Shown here piece by piece: positions 1-9,344 of a stretch of 64,000 nt of DNA. The notes below the pieces were generated by a model. The model did no database searches, was not told where the DNA came from, and was given only the letters and a program-made list of their open reading frames with translations. The stretch's first letter is position 1; the number at the start of each line of letters is the position of its first letter. Source of the stretch: Bacteroidales bacterium (GTDB lineage Bacteria; Bacteroidota; Bacteroidia; Bacteroidales; F082). The stretch spans positions 59,920-123,919 of the forward strand of contig JAKIVD010000011.1 in the NCBI GenBank assembly GCA_021647205.1, given 5' to 3'. Both the position numbers and the translations under genes were made by a program.

Positions 1-1
1 A

Positions 2-1429
2 GTGCTGACCGATGGTTGCAAAGCAGCTTACAACGACATACTCTCGTTAAGGTTTGCAGATGCACGCCTGCATCTGCAAGAAGAGAAAACAGCTAATCCC
101 GGCAACTTGTACATCGTTTACCTCGAAAACTACATCGATTTCCTGAGCCTTTTTATTGGGGAGAATGAAGACGAATTTCATCGCCTCGAAGACAATAAAT
201 CTGAACGAATCGATCAAATTGGCAAACTCGGAAACGACTCACCTTACAAAAAATATATGTTGGGAAACATTTATTTGCAGTGGGCGGTGGCACGTCTCAA
301 ATTTCACGAGTACTTCACAGCCGCCTTTGAGATCAACAAAGCCTACCGCTTATTGGAGGCTAACAAGCGGGAATTCCCCGATTTTGTCCCCAATAATATT
401 TCATTGGGTATTTTACATATTATGATTGGACTGGTCCCTGGTAAATACCATTGGGTTCTTAACCTGATTTCGATGGAGGGAAACATTGAGCAGGGCAGGG
501 CAGAATTGTCTTATGTGCTTCAAAGGAGCAAGACCGGTTCCGCCTATGCTTACCTTAGGAACGAGACCTTGTTTTACCTTGGTTTTATTGAGCTTAGTAT
601 TAATCCTGACAAGAAGAATTCGATGGCTTTGCTGCGTGAGCTTGACGAGGTAAAACAAGACAATTTACTGCTTTCTTATCTGGCAATAGATATTTTGATT
701 AGAACGGGGCACAACGAAAAAGCACTGGAAGAATTCAGCCTGATTGGGAACCGTAGCGGGTATTTTCCTTTTTATTACCTTGACTACCTGCATGGGGAAT
801 GCCTGCTCCGCAAGCTTGAAACAGACGCTGCCCGGAAAAAGTATGCGCTGTTTCTGGAAAACTTCTCCGGAAAGAATTACCTGAAAGATGCAGAAAGAAA
901 AAAATCCTGGACATATTTGCTCGAAGGCGATACGTCAAAATACTTTCAATCTTTGAGACAAATTCTTTTTGTGGGCAACGATGACGTTGACAGCGACAAA
1001 CAGGCAGTATTTGAAGCACAGAACAAACGCATGCCGGATGTTAAGCTGTTAAAAGCAAGGTTGTTGTTTGATGGTGGTTATTATTATAAAGCGGATTCAA
1101 TTCTTGATAAGATTGACCCCAACGATTTAACAGTTGAGCAAAACCTGGAACGTTACTACCGGAAAGCCCGGATTGCTGATGAATCGGACTATACGGAAAG
1201 AGCAAAAGCAGCTTACCTGCAAACTATTAAAAGCGGGAAAGGTTCCCATCGCTACTTTGCGGGAAACGCCGCATTGAAATTAGCCGGAATTTACGAATCG
1301 GAAGGGAATTTAGAGCGAGCCGAACATTTTTACCGTGCCTGTTTAAAAATGAACTTTATCGAATACGAAACAAGTATCCACACCAAAGCAAAAACCGGCC
1401 TAAAACGGGTTACTGACAAACAGGATTAA
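2..1429 (+). CDS. TPR-repeat protein, 5' end cut by the window
   Basis: The frame is open from the first bases of the window, so the true start probably lies upstream; the GTG at base 2 is only the first possible start codon. About 475 residues are visible. They are rich in Tyr, Leu and Ala helical pairs with the spacing of tetratricopeptide repeats, clearest near the C-terminus (residues about 365-465, with pairs such as YYKADSILDKI and NLERAEHFYRACLKM). Such proteins are protein-protein interaction scaffolds; the partner is not evident. No enzyme motif is seen. It ends tail-to-tail with the next gene, their stop codons overlapping by four bases. The TPR class is fairly sure; the function is unknown. 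Confidence 0.75.
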   Translation: MLTDGCKAAYNDILSLRFADARLHLQEEKTANPGNLYIVYLENYIDFLSLFIGENEDEFHRLEDNKSERIDQIGKLGNDSPYKKYMLGNIYLQWAVARLKFHEYFTAAFEINKAYRLLEANKREFPDFVPNNISLGILHIMIGLVPGKYHWVLNLISMEGNIEQGRAELSYVLQRSKTGSAYAYLRNETLFYLGFIELSINPDKKNSMALLRELDEVKQDNLLLSYLAIDILIRTGHNEKALEEFSLIGNRSGYFPFYYLDYLHGECLLRKLETDAARKKYALFLENFSGKNYLKDAERKKSWTYLLEGDTSKYFQSLRQILFVGNDDVDSDKQAVFEAQNKRMPDVKLLKARLLFDGGYYYKADSILDKIDPNDLTVEQNLERYYRKARIADESDYTERAKAAYLQTIKSGKGSHRYFAGNAALKLAGIYESEGNLERAEHFYRACLKMNFIEYETSIHTKAKTGLKRVTDKQD

Positions 1430-2880
1430 AAGATGTACCGCAGGCTAAGTACAAAATTCTGGTCGGTGAAGGTGTTGCTCACCGGGTTTGGCTGGATGTT
1501 TTCGGTACTGTAGAAATAATAATCTTCATCTTTAACAGAATAGACGTAAGCAAAATCAAGTGCAACATTGTCCATCCTGTATCCTATTCCACCGGAGAAA
1601 GATTGCCGCTTGCCATCATTCAGCTTGTTACTGTAAGGACTGCCATAAAAGGCATAGCCTGCCCGAAGGCTGACTTTAGAGATACGCCATTCGGTACCGG
1701 CACGGAAGTTATGTGTAGACCGGTAATAATTTCTTATGTTGGAATTTTCATCCCCAAATCCGTAATCCCTTGCATTGAGTTTGGCCTGGCCATAATTGAC
1801 AAATTCGTACTCGAACGAAACAAAACCAAATTTCTTGATGACAAATGCCAGACTTCCGATGGCGCGCATGGGGGTCGTCAGTTTGTATTTGTAAGTACGG
1901 ATTGGCATCAGGGTATCACCCGTAAACCAATCCAGCTTGCTCGACATGCCAATGCTCCAGGTATCGCGCATGTTCCAGTACCATGTGGGCGTATGCAGTG
2001 CCAGTCCGATTCGTACCCAGTCAACCGGCCTTACTATTGCCCCCAATTTGAAATTAATGCCAAAGCCCGTTGTTTCCAGGTTCTCTGTTGTGGTCCAGTT
2101 TTCAAAGTAAGGAATGGTATCGGCCACATCTGTTTCTGAATAAAACGATTCCCTGAAATAGCGGACGTAGGGCATGCCCACCGATGCGCCGAGGTACAAT
2201 ACATCATCAAAGTTTCCGGCGCCTGCAAAAAGGAATTCGTTTATGGAGCCACGGCTGTTTATTCTTTGTGTTTGCAAAGTTCCGGCGTACGGTAGCGGTG
2301 TGTAATACTGGTTGGTTGTTCCCGGAATGGTATCCAGTAAATACAACCACCAGGCCGGGGTTAAATCATCGGGGTAGCGGCCATTTTCAATGTCTTCAAA
2401 AGGTTTTCCGTCTGCCTTTTCCTGGTAAACATCTAATTTGGAGTTGAGCAGATTGGGGCCCTGCATGTACATATTTGTGTTGAAGGTGTTCAACCTGTTC
2501 ATTCCGAAGCCCAGTTGGTAGTACCTCCATCCCTTGCCGCCACGGCCCAGTGCCTTGGCCGAAACCCATCCCAAATTGGCAAAATCGAAAATGGTCCTGT
2601 TTTCGGTTTGTTGCAGGTTATTGTAGGTGGAAGTAGTATTTCTGTTAAAGACCTCGGGGCTGGCACTCAGCTCGCCGGAACGGTAAATGGCAAGTCCGCC
2701 GGGGTTCGTGCTCAATACCGAGAAATCACCACCCAGCCCCCCAAAAGCACCCCCAACAGCCATGCTGCGTGCCGTACCCTGCCTGTAAAGTTCTGAAAAC
2801 CGCAGGGCATCTTCCGCAAACTGGGCAGACAGGGCATAAGCCAGTGTCAGGAAACCTAAGATAATAATGGACCTTTTCAT
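1426..2880 (-). CDS. FadL/OmpP1-like outer-membrane protein
   Basis: 484 residues beginning with a signal peptide (MKRSIIILGFLTLAYALSAQ). The mature N-terminus (AEDALRFSELYRQGTARSMAVGG...STNPGGLA) matches the hatch-like region of Bacteroidota proteins of the OmpP1/FadL/TodX type, with the typical 'aN P g G l a' segment. The rest alternates aromatic beta-strands and polar turns and ends in a terminal aromatic residue (SLRYIF), as outer-membrane barrels do. FadL-type barrels carry hydrophobic compounds across the outer membrane; the substrate here is unknown. The gene lies 50 bp downstream of the lipoprotein gene on the same strand, so co-transcription is likely. Confidence 0.75.
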   Translation of the reverse strand: MKRSIIILGFLTLAYALSAQFAEDALRFSELYRQGTARSMAVGGAFGGLGGDFSVLSTNPGGLAIYRSGELSASPEVFNRNTTSTYNNLQQTENRTIFDFANLGWVSAKALGRGGKGWRYYQLGFGMNRLNTFNTNMYMQGPNLLNSKLDVYQEKADGKPFEDIENGRYPDDLTPAWWLYLLDTIPGTTNQYYTPLPYAGTLQTQRINSRGSINEFLFAGAGNFDDVLYLGASVGMPYVRYFRESFYSETDVADTIPYFENWTTTENLETTGFGINFKLGAIVRPVDWVRIGLALHTPTWYWNMRDTWSIGMSSKLDWFTGDTLMPIRTYKYKLTTPMRAIGSLAFVIKKFGFVSFEYEFVNYGQAKLNARDYGFGDENSNIRNYYRSTHNFRAGTEWRISKVSLRAGYAFYGSPYSNKLNDGKRQSFSGGIGYRMDNVALDFAYVYSVKDEDYYFYSTENIQPNPVSNTFTDQNFVLSLRYIF

Positions 2881-2930
2881 TGTTGTGAATTATCAGCTAC
2901 CAGATGAGTTTGTACTGTCGGGGCAACTAT

Positions 2931-4313
2931 TTATCTTCTTCCACCGCCACGGCTCGAGCCGGAGCTTCTTGATGAACTGCCCCCGCCCGAACTCCGCGAA
3001 GGCGAACTGTAACTTTTGGATGGTGAACTGTAACTTCTTGAAGGCGAGCTGTAACTCCGTGAAGGCGAACTGCCCGACGACCGGCCTGGCGAAGAATAAC
3101 TCCTGGTAGGCTTGTAGGTTTTGCTTCGTGTTCCTGTATTTATGTCCCTGCTGCTGTTGGATGTAGCCGGCTTTCGTGTGCGTATGTACGGGCTTGATGA
3201 GGACCTCGTTGTTGTTTTTGTTGACGGCCTTACATATTCTTTGCTCGAACGTGGTTGGCGGGAAGGGAGGCTCTGGTAGGACTTGGGTTTTTGATAGCGC
3301 GGTGCAGGCCTTTGGTAGGTCTTCGATTCAGGTTTCTTCATTCTTTCCTGATTAACCGCTCTTGTCCTTGTGTTTGTCAAATCATTTCCCCTTATCCGTA
3401 CAGCAGCATCCGGGCGGTTTTCTGCCGGTTTGGCCCGCTTGCTCGAAGCAATTGTGGCTGTAGAAGAGGTGCTCCTTCCGCTGTTTGCGGTTGCAACTCC
3501 TCTTCCGGAAACAACCACACCACTTTTGTTGTCGTCGTCCCCGTTACTTCCTGTTGTTCTTCCACCACGCGATTTGGGAACTGTTGTCCCTCCCGTTCCG
3601 GAACCTCTCGGGCCATAGGCAACATAGGATGAGCCATAGTCGGGATAGTAACCGCCACCGTAACCCGGGTAGTAGCCACCGCCGTAACCGGGATAGTAAC
3701 CCCCGCCGTAGTAGCCGTTCCAATAGCCGTTCCAATAGCCGTTCCAGTAACTACTCCCATAGTAACCACCATAATAAGGAAAACCGTAGCCGTAAGCGGG
3801 GTAACCGTAATAGGGCCATCCGTAACCATATCCCATCGACATGCCATATCCCATGCCCATTCCGTAGCTCATGCCCATTCCAAAACTCATTGAAAAACTG
3901 GAACTGCTTCCACCCCCGCAGCACGAACTACCGGTGTAATAATCGTCGTAATAACCGCGGTCGCTGCTGCTGCCATCATTGAACCTTCTTAAACGGGAAC
4001 TATAATCCGAGTCGTAATAATCGTCGATGTATTCGTAATCCCCTTCACTTTCCTGACCGCCGGCAGCATTGGCCTTGTAATTGGAGCTGTATTCGAAATC
4101 CCCCTCATTACCGGAGCTTTCCCGCGTTGAACCAGTGTTGTAGCTTTGTGCGTTTTTCTGAAAATCATTCCAGTTGTATTCACCGGGGTTACCGGCTTTC
4201 TTCGAATAATAAATATCATCTCCCGGCAAATTGCTGTATGAAGAACAGGATGCTACCGATAAAAGAAGAATGACCGCAACCGACCAGAACGTGTATTTTT
4301 TTAAAGTTTTCAT
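2931..4313 (-). CDS. Low-complexity Gly/Tyr/Ser-rich lipoprotein
   Basis: 460 residues. An N-terminal lipoprotein signal is clear: charged start, hydrophobic run and lipobox VASC with Cys23 as the lipidated residue. After a short Ser/Asn/Tyr segment comes a cluster of Cys-Cys followed by a Gly/Met/Tyr-rich stretch (SFGMGMSYGMGMGYGMSM), then WNGY triplets and three GGGYYPGYG-type repeats at about residues 195-235. The basic C-terminal third is Ser/Arg/Thr/Pro-rich and ends in repeated SYSSPSR units and SRGGGRR. The layout suggests an extended, possibly surface-attached or amyloid-like protein, but no function is known to me. It is the first gene of a two-gene operon with the FadL-like protein and is divergent from proS. 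Confidence 0.7.
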   Translation of the reverse strand: MKTLKKYTFWSVAVILLLSVASCSSYSNLPGDDIYYSKKAGNPGEYNWNDFQKNAQSYNTGSTRESSGNEGDFEYSSNYKANAAGGQESEGDYEYIDDYYDSDYSSRLRRFNDGSSSDRGYYDDYYTGSSCCGGGSSSSFSMSFGMGMSYGMGMGYGMSMGYGYGWPYYGYPAYGYGFPYYGGYYGSSYWNGYWNGYWNGYYGGGYYPGYGGGYYPGYGGGYYPDYGSSYVAYGPRGSGTGGTTVPKSRGGRTTGSNGDDDNKSGVVVSGRGVATANSGRSTSSTATIASSKRAKPAENRPDAAVRIRGNDLTNTRTRAVNQERMKKPESKTYQRPAPRYQKPKSYQSLPSRQPRSSKEYVRPSTKTTTRSSSSPYIRTRKPATSNSSRDINTGTRSKTYKPTRSYSSPGRSSGSSPSRSYSSPSRSYSSPSKSYSSPSRSSGGGSSSRSSGSSRGGGRR

Positions 4314-4324
4314 CTTATTATGAT

Positions 4325-4354
4325 TTTGCGGATTACAAACATTGTTTAAATTTG
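4325..4354 (+). promoter_or_regulatory. Bacteroidota-type promoter of proS
   Basis: TTTG (4325-4328), an 18-bp spacer, then TAAATTTG (4347-4354) fits the TTTG/TAnnTTTG consensus of the Bacteroidota primary sigma factor. It places transcription start about 35 bp before the proS ATG. Confidence 0.6.
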
Positions 4355-4394
4355 CGCCACTCTAAAAATTGCAAATATTATACCAAACTTTCAA

Positions 4395-5867
4395 ATGGCA
4401 AAAGGAATCACACCCAAAGAAGAGAATTATTCGCAATGGTACAACGACATTGTATTGAAGGCTGACTTAGCCGAAAACTCGGCAGTACGCGGATCGATGG
4501 TTATCAAGCCCTATGGTTATGCCATCTGGGAAAAGATGCAATCGGTACTTGACGGTATGTTTAAAGAAACAGGTCACGAGAATGCCTATTTCCCGTTGTT
4601 CATCCCGAAATCGTTTTTCAGCAAGGAGGCTTCCCACGTTGAAGGTTTTGCCAAAGAATGTGCGGTTGTTACCCACTATCGCCTCAAAAAAGATGAAAAA
4701 ACAGGAAAGATTGTTGTTGACGAAGAGGCAAAATTAGAAGAGGAACTTATTGTCAGACCCACCTCGGAAACCATTATCTGGGATGCCTACAAAAACTGGA
4801 TTCAATCTTATCGCGATCTACCCTTGCTGATTAACCAGTGGGCAAACGTTGTGCGCTGGGAAATGCGTACCCGTCTCTTTTTACGGACTGCAGAGTTTCT
4901 CTGGCAAGAAGGTCATACTGCCCACGAAACAAAAGCCGAAGCCATAAAAGAAGCTGAACTGATTCTTGGTGTTTACGCTGATTTTGCTGAGAAATGGATG
5001 AGCATGCCGGTTCTGCAAGGGGTTAAATCAACCAACGAGCGTTTCGCCGGTGCGATTGAAACTTACTGCATCGAAGCGCTGATGCAAGACGGAAAAGCAC
5101 TGCAGGCCGGGACATCGCATTTTCTCGGTCAAAATTTCGCCAAAGCCTTCGACGTGCAGTTTTTAAGCCGCGAAAACCAACTCGAATATGTATGGGCAAC
5201 TTCCTGGGGCGTATCCACCCGCTTGATCGGGGCGCTGATTATGTCGCATTCCGACAACAATGGCCTGGTGCTTCCGCCTAAACTTGCCCCCATCCAAGTG
5301 GTCATTGTCCCGATTTACCGCAGTGAGGAACAATTGGCCGCCATCAGCGAGAAAGTCGAAGGTATTGTAAAGGAGTTGAAAGCCAAAGGGGTTTCGGTAA
5401 AATTTGACAATCGCGACACAAGAAAACCGGGCTTCAAGTTTTCAGAATGGGAATTGAAAGGTGTACCGGTACGCCTCGCCATTGGCCCGCGCGACCTGGA
5501 AAACGGAACTGTGGAAGTGGCGAGAAGGGATACCATGGAAAAGGAAAACCTGCAAATAGCTGACATTTCTGAGAAAATCGTTCACCTTTTGGAAAAAATT
5601 CAGGACAACATTTACCGAAAAGCCTCCACCTTCAGGGATGACAATACTTTTTATGTGGACAGTTGGGAAGTGTTCAAACAAAAAATTAAAGAGGGCGGGT
5701 TTGTCTATGCGCATTGGGACGGCACTTCCGAAACGGAACTGAAAATAAAAGACGAAACCAAAGCTACCGTCCGGCTGATTCCAATTGACGGGAAAAAAGA
5801 AGAGGGAAAGTGTATTTATTCGGGCAATCCGTCATACCGCAGGGTTGTCTTTGCCAAGGCGTATTAA
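4395..5867 (+). CDS. proS: Prolyl-tRNA synthetase (archaeal/eukaryotic-like type)
   Basis: 490 residues; charges tRNA-Pro with proline in the cytoplasm. The N-terminus ([18 protein letters not shown]...[14 protein letters not shown]) and the lack of the ~180-residue editing insertion identify the shorter, archaeal/eukaryotic-like ProS typical of Bacteroidota. The class II core includes [12 protein letters not shown] (motif 2 region), [11 protein letters not shown], and [17 protein letters not shown]; an anticodon-binding domain ([11 protein letters not shown]...) and the C-terminal zinc-type/tail domain ending in VFAKAY follow. Length is normal for this class. It stands alone, with its own promoter upstream, and is convergent with the next gene. 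Confidence 0.97.
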   Translation: MAKGITPKEENYSQWYNDIVLKADLAENSAVRGSMVIKPYGYAIWEKMQSVLDGMFKETGHENAYFPLFIPKSFFSKEASHVEGFAKECAVVTHYRLKKDEKTGKIVVDEEAKLEEELIVRPTSETIIWDAYKNWIQSYRDLPLLINQWANVVRWEMRTRLFLRTAEFLWQEGHTAHETKAEAIKEAELILGVYADFAEKWMSMPVLQGVKSTNERFAGAIETYCIEALMQDGKALQAGTSHFLGQNFAKAFDVQFLSRENQLEYVWATSWGVSTRLIGALIMSHSDNNGLVLPPKLAPIQVVIVPIYRSEEQLAAISEKVEGIVKELKAKGVSVKFDNRDTRKPGFKFSEWELKGVPVRLAIGPRDLENGTVEVARRDTMEKENLQIADISEKIVHLLEKIQDNIYRKASTFRDDNTFYVDSWEVFKQKIKEGGFVYAHWDGTSETELKIKDETKATVRLIPIDGKKEEGKCIYSGNPSYRRVVFAKAY

Positions 5868-5977
5868 CCTGAATAATTCAGCTTAAAGATTCGTCATCCT
5901 GGAGAAAACTTTCCTGCATAAGGGGAAAGCAGTTACGGAGATATCCCTGACGAAAGGTGCTCCCGGGAGTTTCCACA

Positions 5978-7306
5978 TCACCATTCTTTCTTTGCATCGT
6001 TCAGTACTTTGTCCACACGAAGAAAGTTGTCCCAGTACCTTTCTTTGTTCATTTCCGACCAGTGTAAATAGCCGTAGCGGTATTGGTAAGTCTGCGCCTG
6101 GCACACAAGAATGAGAATAAGCACGAGCAATGCGATGGCTTTCCGGTAGCGATGGCGTTGAAGTAACAAACCCAGCGGAACAGCAAAGAAAATGTAGTAT
6201 TCTATCATTACCCGCGAGCCAAAACTCCCGCCGTAATACCATTGCCACCACGATGACAAAACAAACACCACAAGGGTTAAACTTGCCACCCACCAAAAAA
6301 ACTGAAAAAAACTTTCCTTATAAAAATGCGAGGCGCCAAACAGCGACAGCAAAAAAACGGGTGTGTAAACAAAAAAACCTTTTCGGTAAGAGAAAAGGAA
6401 TTTCACCACCTGCGCATTGGTAAAATTCAGGCTTTCTTCAGCGTAAGAATACACGAGCAAATCACCGGTTTGTATTTTGTAAATAATTAATTGAAGCGAG
6501 ACAAGAAAGAGCGTGGGAAGTACGGACATGGCAAAGTGCAACGGATGTTTTATTAAATACCACACACCTCTTTTCAACTTCTCCAAACTACCTGCTAAAA
6601 AAGGAAGTGTCAGGACAACCAGGCCATTCACCGGCCGGATGAGCACAAGCATCCCCAGCGCAAACATGCCCAACAGCAAAAACCGGAAAGAGGGTTTCTT
6701 AAAGAAAACCAGAAAACCGAGCACAAACAGGTTGACAAAAGCAAAGGAGTAAACATGCGACATGGAAGGCTCGTCTACAACGTAATGAAAGAGACTTGTT
6801 CCAAATACTACTGTGAAGATGACCAAAGCGTTGACAGTTTCTGAAACCCCATACCTTCTTAAGACCCGCATCAGGAAATACTGGCCTAAAAGAGCATAAA
6901 ACAAGGTGGCTACCTGGATAAAAATCAGGTAGTAAACCGAATAACCATCCAAAGGGTTTCCTGTTAGCCGGTTGGCAACATGTCCCATGAAAAAAAATGG
7001 CATTTGTGCCAGTGCTGTACCGGCAAAATACTTATTGACGATATGGTCGCCATATTTTGCCCGGTAATTGTAGGACAAGCCCGGCCGGTTCTTGTCATTT
7101 TTTAATTCATCAAAAAACCCAAAGGACAAATCATGATAAATAAAAACTGCCGGCAGGTAGGCGTAGTAGCCGTTTCCGTCAACACTGATAACGCTGTTCC
7201 AGCGATCGTCGCCCCATTTCAGGTTGGCGCTCACCCACACCAAAATAATTGCTGTGAGCAGCATAGAAATTTTTACCGCATTTCGTTTTAAAGTACCCAC
7301 TGTCAA
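5978..7306 (-). CDS. Polytopic membrane protein, GT-C-like
   Basis: About 442 residues with roughly ten hydrophobic segments. After the first membrane helix there is a loop rich in acidic and aromatic residues (SVDGNGYYAYLPAVFIYHDL, DDRW upstream), the place where GT-C glycosyltransferases carry their catalytic acidic residues, so a lipid-linked sugar transferase is a reasonable guess but not shown. The start is a TTG whose last two bases overlap the TGA of the preceding DUF2807 gene, or a GTG two codons later; there is no early ATG. This tight overlap argues for translational coupling. It is the last gene of the three-gene envelope operon running from 9203. Confidence 0.6.
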   Translation of the reverse strand: MTVGTLKRNAVKISMLLTAIILVWVSANLKWGDDRWNSVISVDGNGYYAYLPAVFIYHDLSFGFFDELKNDKNRPGLSYNYRAKYGDHIVNKYFAGTALAQMPFFFMGHVANRLTGNPLDGYSVYYLIFIQVATLFYALLGQYFLMRVLRRYGVSETVNALVIFTVVFGTSLFHYVVDEPSMSHVYSFAFVNLFVLGFLVFFKKPSFRFLLLGMFALGMLVLIRPVNGLVVLTLPFLAGSLEKLKRGVWYLIKHPLHFAMSVLPTLFLVSLQLIIYKIQTGDLLVYSYAEESLNFTNAQVVKFLFSYRKGFFVYTPVFLLSLFGASHFYKESFFQFFWWVASLTLVVFVLSSWWQWYYGGSFGSRVMIEYYIFFAVPLGLLLQRHRYRKAIALLVLILILVCQAQTYQYRYGYLHWSEMNKERYWDNFLRVDKVLNDAKKEW

Positions 7307-8046
7307 TTTTCAAGTTTTATCAAATCGCCGTCCCCTATTTTATCCAGGAACACCGCAGGAGGATTGCCGGCATAATAAATATTGCCAATATTTTCAATGG
7401 TTGCACCCAGTTCCACTGTTGCCTGCAAAAACAAATCGTTGCTGCTTTTGTTGTTCACGTAAACAAACTTACTGCTCAGGTCGCGGTTGTCGATGCGGCC
7501 GAACCCGGCAGCGAAATAATAAGCAATGTCGCAATTCCCTTTTAATACAATATCGGCAGTTCCGTATGTCAAATTGCAATAAACAACATGAGCATTCACT
7601 TCGAAATCAATTCTTCCCGCACCCTCAAGAACCTCAATCCTTAAGGTGTCGAAGGATGGAACCCCCGCTGCAAATATATCTCCTGTTGAGCGGTATTCGA
7701 CAGCTTCGAGTTTCACAAAGTCGAGATAAACATCAATGGGGGTGTCGTAACTGCGTACCCAGTTGCAGCTGTTGTTGTTGCGTATTTCAAGCTGGCCGTC
7801 GCCGTTGACCGTAGTTTTGATTTTCTTGATCAGTTTACTGCCGGTTTTTACGGTAATTTTATTTTTTCCTGCCTGACGCAGATGAAGGTTTATGTTGTGC
7901 CTTAACAGAATGCGGTTGAAGTCAGCCACTTCCCTGTCTTCGGAAATGACAGCGCCGGTATTTTTAAAACAATCGAAAGCGGAACCCTTTTCACAAGAGT
8001 GCAATAGGCCGGAAAGGGTCAAAAGAACTATCCAGATTCGGCGCAT
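7303..8046 (-). CDS. DUF2807 (head GIN domain) lipoprotein
   Basis: 247 residues. The signal peptide ends in LLHSC, giving a predicted lipidated Cys18. The body is a right-handed beta-helix-like repeat pattern with alternating Ile/Val/Leu and Asn/Asp/Gly turns (YRSTGDIFAAG, EGAGRIDFEV, YGTADIVLKG, AGFGRIDNRDL), which is the pattern of DUF2807 'putative auto-transporter adhesin, head GIN domain' proteins. The family is widespread in Bacteroidota; its role is unknown, with cell-surface binding suspected. The ATG overlaps the stop codon of the PagL-like gene by one base (TGATG), and its own stop overlaps the next start, so all three genes look translationally coupled. Confidence 0.8.
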   Translation of the reverse strand: MRRIWIVLLTLSGLLHSCEKGSAFDCFKNTGAVISEDREVADFNRILLRHNINLHLRQAGKNKITVKTGSKLIKKIKTTVNGDGQLEIRNNNSCNWVRSYDTPIDVYLDFVKLEAVEYRSTGDIFAAGVPSFDTLRIEVLEGAGRIDFEVNAHVVYCNLTYGTADIVLKGNCDIAYYFAAGFGRIDNRDLSSKFVYVNNKSSNDLFLQATVELGATIENIGNIYYAGNPPAVFLDKIGDGDLIKLEN

Positions 8047-9203
8047 CAGTGTTTAAATTTTCTTTTGTAAATAAAGTGCAGTTTGTAGCCCAAACCGAAT
8101 GCAATGTATTCTGCCTTCCCAAAATGCGAACTCAGCACAATGTTGCCGAACACATTTTCCATAAATAAAAACTTCAAAGTCAATCGTTGGTACATGTCGC
8201 CGTCCTTTCTTTCCTTGCCTGCAAGGTGAAGGCCGAAATTAAACAAAAAAGAAATCCGCGACAGCACCAGCTCGTAAGCTGCGTTTACCCCCGGCCTCAG
8301 CACCTGCCAATTGCTTTCAACCGGCTGTCCGCGCCATTCCAGTATTGCTTTGTCGGAAGCATCGTAGGCCATATCAAGGCCCATCCCGAACTTGCTTTTG
8401 TAAGAAACACGTTTCATCAGGTTGGCATAAACAGCATAAACCATAAACCGTTCCCCCAACTGCTGTGTCATGTCAATTGTTCCCACTGCCAGCGAAAAGT
8501 TGACTTCAAGGTAGCGCCGTCCGTCAAATTCAAAGGGGTAAAATTCCGGCAATATTTTGCTGCTTCCTTCCGGGTTCGGCCGTCCGATGAAAGCGCTCAG
8601 CCCCAGGTTAGCGGTAAGAATGTTCAGTCCGTAATTGGGCGTTTTTATCGCACCGTTTGAAAAATGGGTTAAACCCATTCCGGCTGACAGGCTTAGTATT
8701 TTCCCCCATTTTCGGCGGTATTCAAAAAAGAGGCTTCCGGCAACATTCAGATGCGAACCGATGGCAAAATTCTTGTAATTTTCCAGCCTGTTGTAGTGTT
8801 TGCTGAGGTAGCCCAGTCCCACGCCCAGGCGAAAGTTCAGGCTTTGCTGCTTGTCTTTTACCAAAGGGAAATTGATGAAAGGGTAAACGGCAATGGCTTC
8901 ACCGACAGCCTCAAAGCTACCCAGTTGCGAATACCACAGGCTGACACCGATGAGGGGGTAAGCATATTCGCCCTCCCACCGGTGGCGGCCCCAGGTTTGT
9001 TGCTGCAGGCTGATTTCATAAGCAGGGTAATGCGCCTGAAACTTATCCAACTCCAAATGGTGGCTCCACAAAAACCCGTAGTGAAGCTTCAACTCCCCAC
9101 TCAGGTTGTATTTCGATTGAGGACTGTGTGCCTGTGACCAGGCCGCATTAGCAACCAGTAAAATAAGCCAAAATAGACCTGCTTTTCTGAAAAACCTAAA
9201 CAA
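8046..9203 (-). CDS. PagL-like lipid A 3-O-deacylase family protein
   Basis: 385 residues; signal peptide (FWLILLVANAAWSQ) then a barrel-like sequence. The segment GMGLTHFSNGAIKTPNYGLN (His180, Ser182, Asn183) matches the active-site HxSN motif of PagL acyloxyacyl hydrolases, outer-membrane enzymes that remove the 3-O acyl chain of lipid A. It is about twice as long as Salmonella PagL, as is usual for the Bacteroidota members, so activity is inferred and not certain. The only usable start is TTG at 9203: an in-frame TGA lies two codons upstream and no ATG is present near the signal peptide. First gene of the operon with DUF2807 and the GT-C-like protein. Confidence 0.75.
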   Translation of the reverse strand: MFRFFRKAGLFWLILLVANAAWSQAHSPQSKYNLSGELKLHYGFLWSHHLELDKFQAHYPAYEISLQQQTWGRHRWEGEYAYPLIGVSLWYSQLGSFEAVGEAIAVYPFINFPLVKDKQQSLNFRLGVGLGYLSKHYNRLENYKNFAIGSHLNVAGSLFFEYRRKWGKILSLSAGMGLTHFSNGAIKTPNYGLNILTANLGLSAFIGRPNPEGSSKILPEFYPFEFDGRRYLEVNFSLAVGTIDMTQQLGERFMVYAVYANLMKRVSYKSKFGMGLDMAYDASDKAILEWRGQPVESNWQVLRPGVNAAYELVLSRISFLFNFGLHLAGKERKDGDMYQRLTLKFLFMENVFGNIVLSSHFGKAEYIAFGLGYKLHFIYKRKFKH

Positions 9204-9344
9204 TTTTCAAAGTATTTTTTCTTTCAACAAATTTAGACATTTTCAGGGCTTGGTATTAAAAGTTCCCGGAAACCCGAATGAGCTTTCCGCAATTCTCCTA
9301 AACGTTTTTTTTTATACCTTGCCTGCTTTTCTAAAAACAGAGAA

